Source of the DNA: JBPEWY01 sp052032225
GTDB lineage: Bacteria > Bacteroidota > Bacteroidia > Flavobacteriales > Flavobacteriaceae
Assembly: GCA_052032225.1 (NCBI GenBank)
Contig: JBPEWY010000001.1
Location: 1 to 43,744, forward strand
Length of the DNA stretch: 43,744 nucleotides
Direction of reading: 5' to 3'
Part shown: in pieces, positions 1-9,237 of the stretch
How the letters are laid out: every line of letters begins with the position of its first letter
How positions within the stretch are numbered: position 1 is the first letter of the stretch
Made by a program: the position numbers and the translations under genes
The notes under the pieces: generated by a model
The model's input: only the letters and a program-made list of their open reading frames with translations
The model's database searches: none
Told to the model about the DNA's origin: nothing

Positions 1-35
1 GAGAAGCCCTTTTTTTCAACTAAACAAAACATTAC

Positions 36-3000
36 ATGAAAAAAATTATACTCCTTTTCTTTTTTCCCTTATTAACACTTGCTCAAGTAACTATCTCTCC
101 ATCTGCATTTGAGGTAGATGATACTATTACAATTACTGTAGATGCTAATAGTACACTTACAGATTGTAACGGATTTAACAATCCTACTAAAGTTTATATG
201 CATGCGGGTATTGGAGACGACTCTAACCCTTGGGGTTTTAGTGTAGTTGGAAATTGGGGGGAAGATGATGGTGTTGGAGAAATGACCAACAACGGAGACG
301 GAACTTGGAGTATAACTATAAACCCTAAAACTTATTTTAACCTAACAGATACACAAGCTGACAATGCTACTAAAATTGGTATGGTTTTTAGAAACGAAAA
401 TGGAAGCCAAGAGCTAAAAGATAATGGATGTGACGATTTCTTTTTTGATGTAGGTGCTTTTCAGCTTATACTTAGTAATCCATCAGAAAATATAAGCATT
501 GTTACTTCGGGAGAAAACTTTACTATAACCGCTACAACAACTTTAACAGCCACTTTTACCCTAACAGCCAACGGTAATGTTGTAGATACGCAAAATAATA
601 TTACTAATTACTCTTACACCTATTCTGTAACAGAAAATACAGACTTTGTTTTATCGGCTACTAACGGGTCAGACACAGATAGTGCAGCATTTCAAGCATT
701 AATACCACCTACCGTAACAGAAGCTCCGGTTCCAGCAGGCATGAAAGACGGTATAAATTTAGATACTGCAGACCCAACCAAAGCTACACTTGTGTTATAT
801 GCCCCTTTAAAACAATTTGTTCATGTAATTGGTGATTTTAACGATTGGAAAATAGACAACAATTATGTGATGAATAAAGACTCTGCATCTGATAGGTTCT
901 GGATAGAACTAACAGGTCTTACTCCACAATTTAATCATATGTATCAATACTTAGTAGATTATGAAATTAATATAGCAGATCCTTATTCTACCTTGATTGC
1001 AGATCCTTATACAGACCAATTTATTGATGCAGTTACCTATCCTGATTTACCATCCTATCCAACAGGTAAAACAACCGAAGCTGTTACTGTTTTACGTACC
1101 GGTGATCCGGATTATGTTTGGCAAACCACAAATTTTCAAGCACCAAATAAAGAAGACCTTGTTGTTTACGAAATATTGTTAAGAGATTTTGATGAGCTTC
1201 ATAGTTTTGATGCTCTTAAAAACCGATTAGACTACCTACAAGAGTTAGGCATAAATGCAATTGAGCTTATGCCGGTTAGTGAATTTGACGGGAACGAAAG
1301 CTGGGGGTACAACCCTTCATTTCATATGGCTTTAGATAAATATTACGGTACAAAAAATGCTTTTAAAGCGTTAATAGATGAATGTCATGCCAGAGGAATT
1401 GCCGTTATTTTAGATGTGGTTTACAACCATGCAACCGGTCAGAATCCATACTTTAGATTGTGGAACGATTCTAACGGTGGTTTAGGCGGAAGCGCAACAC
1501 CAGACAACCCTTTCTTTAACCAACAAGCAACTCATTCATATAGTGTATTTAATGATTTTAATCATAGTTCGCAGGCAACCCGAGATTATGTGAAACGTAC
1601 GGCACAGTACTGGATTGAAGAATTTAAAATAGATGGTTTTAGGTGGGATTTAACAAAAGGATTTACACAAAATTGTACTGCAAACGACCAATCGTGTACA
1701 AATAATTATCAACAAGATAGGGTTGATGTTTTAAAGCTTTATGCAGATTATCAGTGGGAAATAAATCCTGATTTTTATGTGATTTTTGAACATTTAGGAG
1801 GTATTACCGAAGAAAGTGAGTGGGCAGAGTATAGAGTTGCAGAAGGGAAAGGTATTTTATTATGGAATAAAGTTACAGACCCATACAACGAAGCTACCAT
1901 GGGCTACCATGACAATGGAAAATCTAATTTTGCTTGGGCACATTATGCCGTGAAAGGATTTAATGGTCCATCAGCTATATCGTATATGGAAAGCCACGAC
2001 GAAGAACGGCTTATGTATAAAAATTTAGAATTTGGTAATGCTGCTAATGGCTATTCTGTAAAAGATTTAAATACAGCACTTTACAGAATGCAAACAGCCG
2101 GTGCATTCTTTTTTACTATTCCCGGACCAAAAATGATTTGGCAATTTGGAGAGCTGGGATATGACATTTCTATAGATGAGAATGGTAGAACCGGTAACAA
2201 ACCAATTTTATGGGAATACGCTGATAACCCTAACAGAAAAGCTATATACAATACTTGGGCTAAGCTAATTAACTTAAAGCTTACCGAACCTGTTTTTAAA
2301 ACCACTGATGTTAGTATTGATGCTAACGATGCTTCTGGATTAAAAAAAATTCAGCTTACTTATAATGCTGCAACTGGGCAAGAATTACAATACGTTACCA
2401 TAATTGGTAATTTTGGAGTTACTACACAAAATATTGATCCGAATTTTCAAATAACCGGAACTTGGTATAATATTTTAGAGAGGAATACTCCTATTGAAAT
2501 AACAAATGTAAACGATCCCATTACATTACAGCCCGGAGAATTTATGGTATTAGCCGATAAGCCGGTAATAGACCCTAATGATACCGATAGCGATGGCGTT
2601 GAAAACGCTAACGATCTTTGTAACAATACACCTTTTGGCGCAACAGTTAATGTAGATGGATGTGAAGTTTTTAGCCTCCCGGCAAATAATTACCAAATTT
2701 CTACAATTAGTGAAACTTGCCGTAATGCCAATAATGGTCAAATAAATATAACTACACAAACAGCTTTAAATTATAACGTTACTGTTACCGGCCCTAATGG
2801 ATTTTCTGATTCAGGTAGTTTTACAACTAATTGGTCTGTAGAAAATTTAAATGCCGGTGCTTACACCCTTTGTTTTACTGTTTCCGGAGAAGTTGGCTAC
2901 GAGCAATGTTTTACCGTATCTGTAACCGAACCTGAAGATTTATCGGTTTACACTAAATTTAGTGAAACTAGTAAAAGTGTTTCGCTTACTTTAAATGGTA

Positions 3001-3392
3001 GTAAAACCTACTACATAAACTTAAATGGAAAGGTACAACAAACTAATAATAGCCAACTAACACTTACTTTAAAACCAGGATTAAACACCTTAGAAGTTAG
3101 CACAGACAAATTGTGCCAAGGTGTTTATAATGAAACTATTTTTGTATCAAATTCAGTTGAAGTATTTCCGAATCCGGTTTCAGACAACTTAAATATTTAT
3201 CTGGCCGGAAACGATTCGCAAGTAACTGTGACCATTTATACTATTACCGGTAAACTTATTTATTCTAAAAACAAGAATGTACCGGCAAATCGTTTATTAC
3301 AAATCCCAACACAACAGTTAATTGGTTCTCAGTTTATTGTTACCATTAATGGTCCAACCGTTAAGAAATCTGTTACTCTACTAAAAAAGTAA
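36..3392 (+). CDS. Secreted GH13 alpha-amylase-family glycosidase with T9SS sorting domain
   Basis: Predicted secreted enzyme that cleaves alpha-glucans such as starch or glycogen. 1118 aa. A signal peptide (MKKIILLFFFPLLTLAQ) is followed by a beta-rich N-terminal module (about 20-140), a linker Ig-like module (145-225), a CBM48-like module with GDFNDW (about 235-330), and a GH13 catalytic barrel (about 370-760). All four GH13 signatures are visible: DVVYNH 460-465, GFRWD with nucleophile D538, acid/base E585 in FEH, and SHDEE with D655. A Ca-binding thrombospondin-3-like repeat lies near 846-876 (DTDSDGVENAND). The C-terminal 75 residues from VEVFPNPVSD are a type A T9SS sorting domain, so the protein should be exported and surface-attached or released. 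In flavobacteria such enzymes often close a susCD starch locus, which would lie left of the window (inference). Exact bond specificity cannot be read. Confidence 0.93.
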   Translation: MKKIILLFFFPLLTLAQVTISPSAFEVDDTITITVDANSTLTDCNGFNNPTKVYMHAGIGDDSNPWGFSVVGNWGEDDGVGEMTNNGDGTWSITINPKTYFNLTDTQADNATKIGMVFRNENGSQELKDNGCDDFFFDVGAFQLILSNPSENISIVTSGENFTITATTTLTATFTLTANGNVVDTQNNITNYSYTYSVTENTDFVLSATNGSDTDSAAFQALIPPTVTEAPVPAGMKDGINLDTADPTKATLVLYAPLKQFVHVIGDFNDWKIDNNYVMNKDSASDRFWIELTGLTPQFNHMYQYLVDYEINIADPYSTLIADPYTDQFIDAVTYPDLPSYPTGKTTEAVTVLRTGDPDYVWQTTNFQAPNKEDLVVYEILLRDFDELHSFDALKNRLDYLQELGINAIELMPVSEFDGNESWGYNPSFHMALDKYYGTKNAFKALIDECHARGIAVILDVVYNHATGQNPYFRLWNDSNGGLGGSATPDNPFFNQQATHSYSVFNDFNHSSQATRDYVKRTAQYWIEEFKIDGFRWDLTKGFTQNCTANDQSCTNNYQQDRVDVLKLYADYQWEINPDFYVIFEHLGGITEESEWAEYRVAEGKGILLWNKVTDPYNEATMGYHDNGKSNFAWAHYAVKGFNGPSAISYMESHDEERLMYKNLEFGNAANGYSVKDLNTALYRMQTAGAFFFTIPGPKMIWQFGELGYDISIDENGRTGNKPILWEYADNPNRKAIYNTWAKLINLKLTEPVFKTTDVSIDANDASGLKKIQLTYNAATGQELQYVTIIGNFGVTTQNIDPNFQITGTWYNILERNTPIEITNVNDPITLQPGEFMVLADKPVIDPNDTDSDGVENANDLCNNTPFGATVNVDGCEVFSLPANNYQISTISETCRNANNGQINITTQTALNYNVTVTGPNGFSDSGSFTTNWSVENLNAGAYTLCFTVSGEVGYEQCFTVSVTEPEDLSVYTKFSETSKSVSLTLNGSKTYYINLNGKVQQTNNSQLTLTLKPGLNTLEVSTDKLCQGVYNETIFVSNSVEVFPNPVSDNLNIYLAGNDSQVTVTIYTITGKLIYSKNKNVPANRLLQIPTQQLIGSQFIVTINGPTVKKSVTLLKK

Positions 3393-3444
3393 GATTGGTA
3401 AAATAGTTTTGGAGCTTTTGGCTCATGTTATTATTTTGTGAGCT

Positions 3445-4320
3445 ATGAGAGTGTTGTTATACTTATATTTTTTATTGATTTTTGGCTGTAATGATTATGG
3501 TGCATTAACCTATGTTACAAAGCTTCCTAAAAAATTAAAAGAAAACTCCGGTATTGTTACGCTTTCTGGTGATTTATGTTGGTTTATTAATGATTCCGGG
3601 AATAAAGATCATATCTATGGGGTTGATTTTAACGGAAACTTAATTAGAGATATTAATATTAAAAATGCTAAAAATCACGATTGGGAAGACTTAACTAAAG
3701 ATGCTGAAGGTAACATTTACATTGCAGATATAGGAAATAATGCAAACAACAGAAAAGACCTCGTTATATATAAAATTACTAACCCCGAATTAACAGATAG
3801 CTCAGATTTAGAAGCTCAAAAAATAAAATTTTCGTATTCAGATCAAGATTCATTTCCTCCGGCAAAAGAAAACTTTAATTACAATGCAGAAGCCATTATA
3901 TACCATAACGGCTTTTTGTACATTTTTACTAAAAACAATACTACTCCTTTTAACGGATTAACTAAATGTTATAAGCTGCCTGCAAAGCCGGGAGAGCACG
4001 TAGCTAAGTTAATAGCCACTGTTTATATATGTAACCAAAAAATTAGTTGCCAAGTTACCGGGGCTGCCATAAGCCCAAATGCTAAAACATTGGCACTTTT
4101 AACATCAAATAGCGTGTGGTTGTTAGATGATTTTAGCGAAGAAACCTTAAGCAAAAAGCCTCTAAAAAGAATTCCGCTTGAACATTTTTCGCAAAAAGAG
4201 AGTATTTGTTTTTTAGATAATCATACACTCTTAATCTCTGATGAACAGCAAGGTCCAACCGGTAGAAATCTTTACAAAATTTCGTTAAAACCTAAAGCCA
4301 AACCCAAAGGTAAATCGTAA
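3445..4320 (+). CDS. Putative lipoprotein, beta-propeller-like, unknown function
   Basis: 291 aa. The short hydrophobic N-terminus ends in LLIFGC, a lipobox that places the lipidated Cys at residue 15, so this is probably a periplasmic or outer-membrane lipoprotein. The body is beta-rich with repeated short motifs: GVDFNGNLIRDI, HDWEDLTKDAEGNIYIADIGNNANNR, and later SICFLDNHTLLISDEQ. They resemble blades of a six-bladed propeller of the SdiA-regulated/esterase-like type, but I do not recognise a catalytic set. It lies 52 bp after the GH13 gene on the same strand and could be co-transcribed. Its last 36 bases overlap the 3' end of the convergent phosphatase/barrel gene. The tail is rich in Lys and Pro (KPKAKPKGKS). 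Function unknown. Confidence 0.8.
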   Translation: MRVLLYLYFLLIFGCNDYGALTYVTKLPKKLKENSGIVTLSGDLCWFINDSGNKDHIYGVDFNGNLIRDINIKNAKNHDWEDLTKDAEGNIYIADIGNNANNRKDLVIYKITNPELTDSSDLEAQKIKFSYSDQDSFPPAKENFNYNAEAIIYHNGFLYIFTKNNTTPFNGLTKCYKLPAKPGEHVAKLIATVYICNQKISCQVTGAAISPNAKTLALLTSNSVWLLDDFSEETLSKKPLKRIPLEHFSQKESICFLDNHTLLISDEQQGPTGRNLYKISLKPKAKPKGKS

Positions 4321-7300
4321 ACCATCTGTAGAATTAAACAGGGTTAAATCTGTATTTAAAGAATCGGCCATTAAAATCCACAATCCGCCTCCATACGATT
4401 TTTGCCAAGCATCATTAACATCGTTAGGCACCCAAACTCTACCATAATCAAAACCACCATAAATTCCTATTTGTAAAGGTAAAAACGGTGTTTTGAAAGT
4501 TTCAAAACTATAGCGCAAATCTGTACTTAAAACTAGACTGTTTTTACCCGTAAAGCGTTCATCCCTAAATCCTCTTAAAGTTTCTCTTCCGCCCAATGTA
4601 GCAGCCTGATAAAACTCAAACTCATCTCCAAATGTAACTCTACCTGCTACTTTACTTTTAAGCACTAATTTTTTGTTGTTGGTTAAACTGTTGTACAACA
4701 TTAAGGCAGATTTTACATACCCAAAATTACGTCTGGTTTCTTTTGCATTAATTGTATAAGACGGTGTTAACGTAAAAAGCATTCCTCTTTTTGGATTTAG
4801 TGTATTGTCAAAGCTTTTAAACGTGTACGTTGCTTGTGCAGTTAAAAAATATTTACGTTTAAAGTCTTCTTGAGATGTAAAAAAGGTGTTCACAAATCGG
4901 TTTTCGGTATCTTCTACCTCTACTCCATCTAAACGCAATTTACCGCTAAAATCACTGCCGTAGTTAGAACGTCTAACAAAACCAATGTAGCCCGATAAAT
5001 AACTAATTTTAACCCTATTATAATCTAAGCCCAAATCATCATCAAAATTGGGAGTATTGCTTCCGTAGCCAAAAAAGTTTTGTGTAAAGTTTTCGCTTGT
5101 TGCTTTTACTCCATAGGTAAAGTTTGCTTTGTTAAAGATGTTGGCTATTTCTCCATCAAATAAAAACTCAAAACCGCTTGTTGCAAAAAAGTAATTTGCC
5201 TGAACTGTAAACTGTTTTGTAAACGGATTTCGCTCAAATCCAAATTTTGTTCGTTGTGCTTTTACACCAATTTTAAACCCATCGTCCGGGTTATACCCAA
5301 ATGCCGGAAAAAAGTTGGTGGTTTTCTTCTCATCCTTTTTATAATTAAACAAATTAACATTATAGAGGTCTGTTAATTTTACTTTTGCGCCATTGTTTTC
5401 TTGTATTGTATTCTTTTTAGATTTGTGATCGTAAATATTAACTCTTCGGCCGTTTTTTATTTTGTAAACATCGTTGTTTTGTCCGCCAATTAGTCTTACA
5501 AAAATTGGGTTGTTAGCTTTTCCGGACACTTCAAACACATCGTCATCATCTAAACCATAAATCCAAATTTCTTTTGTAGTAGCTCTGTTAAATGTTTTAT
5601 TTACAATTGTATCGGCTTTTTTACCGTCTTTAATTCTGAATATTTTAACGGTTGTTTCGTTATCTCCAGAACGTATAACTTCTATGTAATCATCTTTATC
5701 TGTTGCCGTTAAAATTGCGAGCCTATTAACAATCTTACTGTATTTTTTAGCAATGCTTACTAAGTTGCTTCTTCTACCTTTTAGCTTTTGTTTAATTACC
5801 GGTATGTTTTGATCTTGAACCTCTTTTGGTAACTTGCTAAAGGCTTTATCTATTACCTGATCTGTTAAATGCTCCTGAATAAATTTAGCTTCTTCTACCC
5901 AATCTTGAGTGGTAGCATTTTTTATTAAAGTTCTGTCTAACGGTAAAGCCTCTATATTAAACCACTGTAAATCTTTTAGTTTTTCATTGTACACTTGCAT
6001 TAATCTTGAAGATGATATTAAGGCTCTTATTGTCCCCAGAAAAAGCCCATCAAAATTAGAGAAAGCCTGATCTCTATCTCTTGGAATGGGTTTAAAAATA
6101 TGGTCACCGTTTTCTTTTTCAAACTCTGCCCATCTCCATTGGTCTTCATGCCTATCCCAATCGCCAATAAGCATATCAAAAAGTCTGGCACGAATGTACG
6201 CTCGTTCATCTAACTTATACTTTTCGTCTTCTCTTAGTTTTTTATACAAATCTGCAGTACTTTCAACATCATCGGGCTTACCAAAACTTTCTAAATCAGA
6301 AAAAGCTTCCATTGGCCTTTCTTCTATCATGTAGAGTTCATCTCCGTAAAGATTGTTGTATTTACCGAGTGCTTTTTGTTTAGGAACATAAAATAATTTT
6401 GGATTGGTATGATATACACTCACGGCAGCAGAAAGCTCATCTATTATAAACGGAGTATATGGATGTGCTGCTGTATAAAAGTCTAATATTAAATCTTCAG
6501 GTAATGTGTTTTCTAGTTTATTTTCTATGTGAGTGTCTTTAAAAACAACCGATTGTAAAAACTTAACTGCACTTTTTTTAAGTGCTCGCATGTTATATTC
6601 TTTACCGTTTTTATCTACCAACCTGAGTGTTTTAGATTGATGTCCTCCTCCCATTCGTACTGGCTTTAGGCCACCATAAAGCGTATCTAAATTAACCGTT
6701 TTAGCGTTAATTAGTGTTCCGTAAACAGATCTGTAATGTTTACCGAGAATACTTTTGTAAAATTTAGATCTTTGAGTGCGTTCGGGTTTATAAACTGATG
6801 CTTTTACATGACTTGGAAATTTTGTTGGGAGCGTATCTAATACAGGTTTAGGGTTTGGCTCGTGAATTTGAGTTTGATAAATAAGTGTTGTTCCCGTTGG
6901 TTTTGTTGCATAATATCTTACCCACGATGAGCCATCTGTAAATACATCTAACACAGCAAAACCGTATCCGCCATACGTAAATTGAGCATACTCGGTAAGT
7001 TTAGTTGCCGATATTTTGGCTCCTGAACCCGAAACTATTTGTGGTATGTTGTCTTCTTTGTTGTATTGTAAAGAATGTTCATGGCCAGAAACAAAAATTA
7101 TTTTCTGAGCGTCTTTTGCCAAAGTCATTAATCGGTTTGCTAATTTATTGTAGCGCTCATTTATACGATCTTGTATAGAAACTCCGCCCGATTTTCTGAT
7201 TAATGTTATTAAAGATGCTAAGCCGGGCATTGGGATTTTATGTTGAGTAGGATATAAATGCTTTTCTGCTGCAAATTTCCCGCCATGAGGCCCGTAGGTT

Positions 7301-7995
7301 AGTAGCGGATGATGTAGCGCAAATACAATAGTTTTATTTTGATGCTTTTTAAGCAGGCTTTCTATTTCTAAAAAAAATGCTTCTCTGGTTTTAATTTCAG
7401 GGCAGTCATCGTTAATTCCCGGATGGTTATCCCAATCTTCTAAAAACCATTGTGAATCTATAATTATTAATTGAATATTTTCTGAAACATCTACATCTGT
7501 AAGTCCGCAACCATCACTGGGCAAAAAAACTTTTTTATCTTTTAAACGCTCTTCAAAATAATCTTCCTGTCGGTCTAACCCTTTTATTCCTTCATCGTAC
7601 CAATCATGATTTCCCGGAATAAAAATAATCTCTCCTTTAAAATCTTTAACCGCATCTAATTGCACATTAAGTCTGTGTTCTGCAATGGCTCTGTGTTTAT
7701 TACCCTTTTTAGGCATTCCGTTAGGATAAATATTATCTCCTAAAAAAATCACGTAGTCTTGCTTAGATGCCGTGTCTAAAACTTTTTTTAACCCCAATAA
7801 TGCCGGAGTACTCTGGTTTGCTTTTGCATAACCGGCATCACCAATTAAATAAAATGTTTTTTCTACAGTTTTATAAGATGGGTATGCGGTAAGGTTACTA
7901 CTATCTTTATACTGTGGTTTGTAAGTAGCACATCCAAAAATAAATAAGAGTATAATAAAAAGTAATCTATTTTGTAATTTGCACATTCTTATCAT
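4285..7995 (-). CDS. Lipoprotein metallophosphatase / kinase-like domain / Omp85-type barrel fusion
   Basis: 1236 aa. A lipobox (LLFIFGC, Cys22) opens the protein; a second ATG three codons in would serve equally well. Residues 45-365 are a calcineurin-like metallophosphoesterase with a full ligand set: GDAG (D53), GDN (D87), GNHD (N129/H130), HHP (H228) and GHEH (H305/H307). Residues about 440-660 are usually unassigned, but they show a strand with a Lys (LRLVDKNGKEYNMRALKK), a possible hinge (YMIEERP), IGDWDRHEDQW (610-620) and PIPRDRDQAF (636-645). These look like the catalytic loop and metal-binding segment of CotH/HipA-like kinases (inference). Residues about 890-1236 are an outer-membrane barrel with the Omp85 signature LGGRETLRGFRDERF and a terminal Phe. 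It probably sits in the outer membrane with the enzymatic domains facing the periplasm or outside. The substrate is unknown. Confidence 0.88.
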   Translation of the reverse strand: MIRMCKLQNRLLFIILLFIFGCATYKPQYKDSSNLTAYPSYKTVEKTFYLIGDAGYAKANQSTPALLGLKKVLDTASKQDYVIFLGDNIYPNGMPKKGNKHRAIAEHRLNVQLDAVKDFKGEIIFIPGNHDWYDEGIKGLDRQEDYFEERLKDKKVFLPSDGCGLTDVDVSENIQLIIIDSQWFLEDWDNHPGINDDCPEIKTREAFFLEIESLLKKHQNKTIVFALHHPLLTYGPHGGKFAAEKHLYPTQHKIPMPGLASLITLIRKSGGVSIQDRINERYNKLANRLMTLAKDAQKIIFVSGHEHSLQYNKEDNIPQIVSGSGAKISATKLTEYAQFTYGGYGFAVLDVFTDGSSWVRYYATKPTGTTLIYQTQIHEPNPKPVLDTLPTKFPSHVKASVYKPERTQRSKFYKSILGKHYRSVYGTLINAKTVNLDTLYGGLKPVRMGGGHQSKTLRLVDKNGKEYNMRALKKSAVKFLQSVVFKDTHIENKLENTLPEDLILDFYTAAHPYTPFIIDELSAAVSVYHTNPKLFYVPKQKALGKYNNLYGDELYMIEERPMEAFSDLESFGKPDDVESTADLYKKLREDEKYKLDERAYIRARLFDMLIGDWDRHEDQWRWAEFEKENGDHIFKPIPRDRDQAFSNFDGLFLGTIRALISSSRLMQVYNEKLKDLQWFNIEALPLDRTLIKNATTQDWVEEAKFIQEHLTDQVIDKAFSKLPKEVQDQNIPVIKQKLKGRRSNLVSIAKKYSKIVNRLAILTATDKDDYIEVIRSGDNETTVKIFRIKDGKKADTIVNKTFNRATTKEIWIYGLDDDDVFEVSGKANNPIFVRLIGGQNNDVYKIKNGRRVNIYDHKSKKNTIQENNGAKVKLTDLYNVNLFNYKKDEKKTTNFFPAFGYNPDDGFKIGVKAQRTKFGFERNPFTKQFTVQANYFFATSGFEFLFDGEIANIFNKANFTYGVKATSENFTQNFFGYGSNTPNFDDDLGLDYNRVKISYLSGYIGFVRRSNYGSDFSGKLRLDGVEVEDTENRFVNTFFTSQEDFKRKYFLTAQATYTFKSFDNTLNPKRGMLFTLTPSYTINAKETRRNFGYVKSALMLYNSLTNNKKLVLKSKVAGRVTFGDEFEFYQAATLGGRETLRGFRDERFTGKNSLVLSTDLRYSFETFKTPFLPLQIGIYGGFDYGRVWVPNDVNDAWQKSYGGGLWILMADSLNTDLTLFNSTDGLRFTFGFGFRF

Positions 7996-8034
7996 ACAAT
8001 TTTATTTGTTGTATATAATATAAAAAAAAGAAAA

Positions 8035-9237
8035 ATGGCAAAATCTCTTGTTGATAAAGCTGCAGAATACGTAAAAAATTTATTAACTACAGAGCTTAGT
8101 AATGCTTATTTATACCATAATCTTACACATACCGAACGAGTTGTTAAAAGTACAAAAGAAATAATAGAGAATACTAAACTAAAAAAAGATGAGGAAGAGG
8201 TACTTTTACTAGCTGCTTGGCTTCATGATGTTGGTTATGTAAAAGACTACAAAAATCATGAAGAGCACAGCGTTGAGATTGCAAAAGAGTTTTTACAACA
8301 AGAAAAAGCCGACAAAAAAACGATTAATGCTGTTTGTGATTTAATTTTAGCTACACGAGATATTGCCATACCACAAAATGAGTTAGAAAAAATAATTCGT
8401 GATGCCGATAGCTCTCACTTTGCTAAAGATTCTTTTTTTGAAACTTCAGAGTATTTAAGACAAGAGCTGGCTTTATTAAAAATACAAAATTACACTCCTA
8501 AAGAGTGGCTAAACAAGAACATAGATTTTTTTGTAAACAAACACACTTTTTATACAGATTATGCTTTAAAAAATTGGAAAGCAAAAAAAGAAGAAAATCT
8601 TGCCAAACTTTTAAAAAAACAGAAAAAAGAAAAGCAAAAGATCAAGAAAGAAAAAATTAAAGCCAAGCTAAAAGCTCAAGCCAAAAACGAAAACCCCGAT
8701 AGAGGTGTACAAACACTTTACAGAGTAACCCTTAGAAACCATATTAAACTTAGTGATATTGCAGATACTAAAGCTAATATTTTACTCTCTGTAAATGCCA
8801 TTATAATATCGTTAGTACTGGCTAATTTAATCCCTAAATTAGATAACCCTTCTAATAGTTATCTTTTTGTGCCAACTGTAATTTTTATAGTTTTTAGCTT
8901 AGTCTCTATGGCGTTGTCTATTTTGGCAACAAGACCTAATGTTACACGAGGTGAGTTTACTAAAAAAGATGTAGAAGAACGAAAAGTTAATTTATTATTT
9001 TTTGGGAACTTTCATAAAATGAAGCTCGAAGAATACGAATGGGCGTTAGGAGAAGTAATTAAAGACAAAGACTACTTGTATAACTCGTTAACAAAAGACC
9101 TGTATTATTTAGGCGTAGTGTTACACAGAAAGTACAAAATTTTAAGGGTAACCTACACCATATTTTTAACCGGAGTAATAATATCTGTAATAGCCTTTAT
9201 AATAGCTTTTAAAACCAGAATTCCTATTGAAGTTTAA
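8035..9237 (+). CDS. HD-domain phosphohydrolase fused to Pycsar-effector-like membrane domain (DUF5706)
   Basis: 400 aa. Residues 1-175 are an HD metal-dependent phosphohydrolase: YHNLTHTERV (H28/H32), AAWLHDVGY (H64/D65), HEEHS (H75, H78) and D124 in RDADSS. A Lys-rich coiled segment (180-217) leads to a membrane module (225-392) with the typical SDIADTKANILLSVNAI entry helix and hydrophobic spans near 249-267, 278-296 and 372-392. This matches the family of PycTM, the transmembrane effector of the Pycsar anti-phage system. HD domains of this kind often act on nucleotides or cyclic nucleotides; the substrate here is unknown. No pyrimidine cyclase gene is nearby, so a role in defence is not supported by context. 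The gene diverges from the barrel gene (39 bp gap) and overlaps the GAF gene tail-to-tail by 14 bp. Confidence 0.88.
   Translation: MAKSLVDKAAEYVKNLLTTELSNAYLYHNLTHTERVVKSTKEIIENTKLKKDEEEVLLLAAWLHDVGYVKDYKNHEEHSVEIAKEFLQQEKADKKTINAVCDLILATRDIAIPQNELEKIIRDADSSHFAKDSFFETSEYLRQELALLKIQNYTPKEWLNKNIDFFVNKHTFYTDYALKNWKAKKEENLAKLLKKQKKEKQKIKKEKIKAKLKAQAKNENPDRGVQTLYRVTLRNHIKLSDIADTKANILLSVNAIIISLVLANLIPKLDNPSNSYLFVPTVIFIVFSLVSMALSILATRPNVTRGEFTKKDVEERKVNLLFFGNFHKMKLEEYEWALGEVIKDKDYLYNSLTKDLYYLGVVLHRKYKILRVTYTIFLTGVIISVIAFIIAFKTRIPIEV

Noticed and set aside
3411..3443. Small inverted repeats (GAGC/GCTC and GCTCA/TGAGC) between the amylase and the lipoprotein gene
   Set aside because: Stems of four to five base pairs with competing partners and no T-tract; too weak to call a terminator or regulator.
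8035..9237. Complete Pycsar anti-phage system
   Set aside because: No uridylate or cytidylate cyclase gene lies within the window; only the effector-like domain is present.
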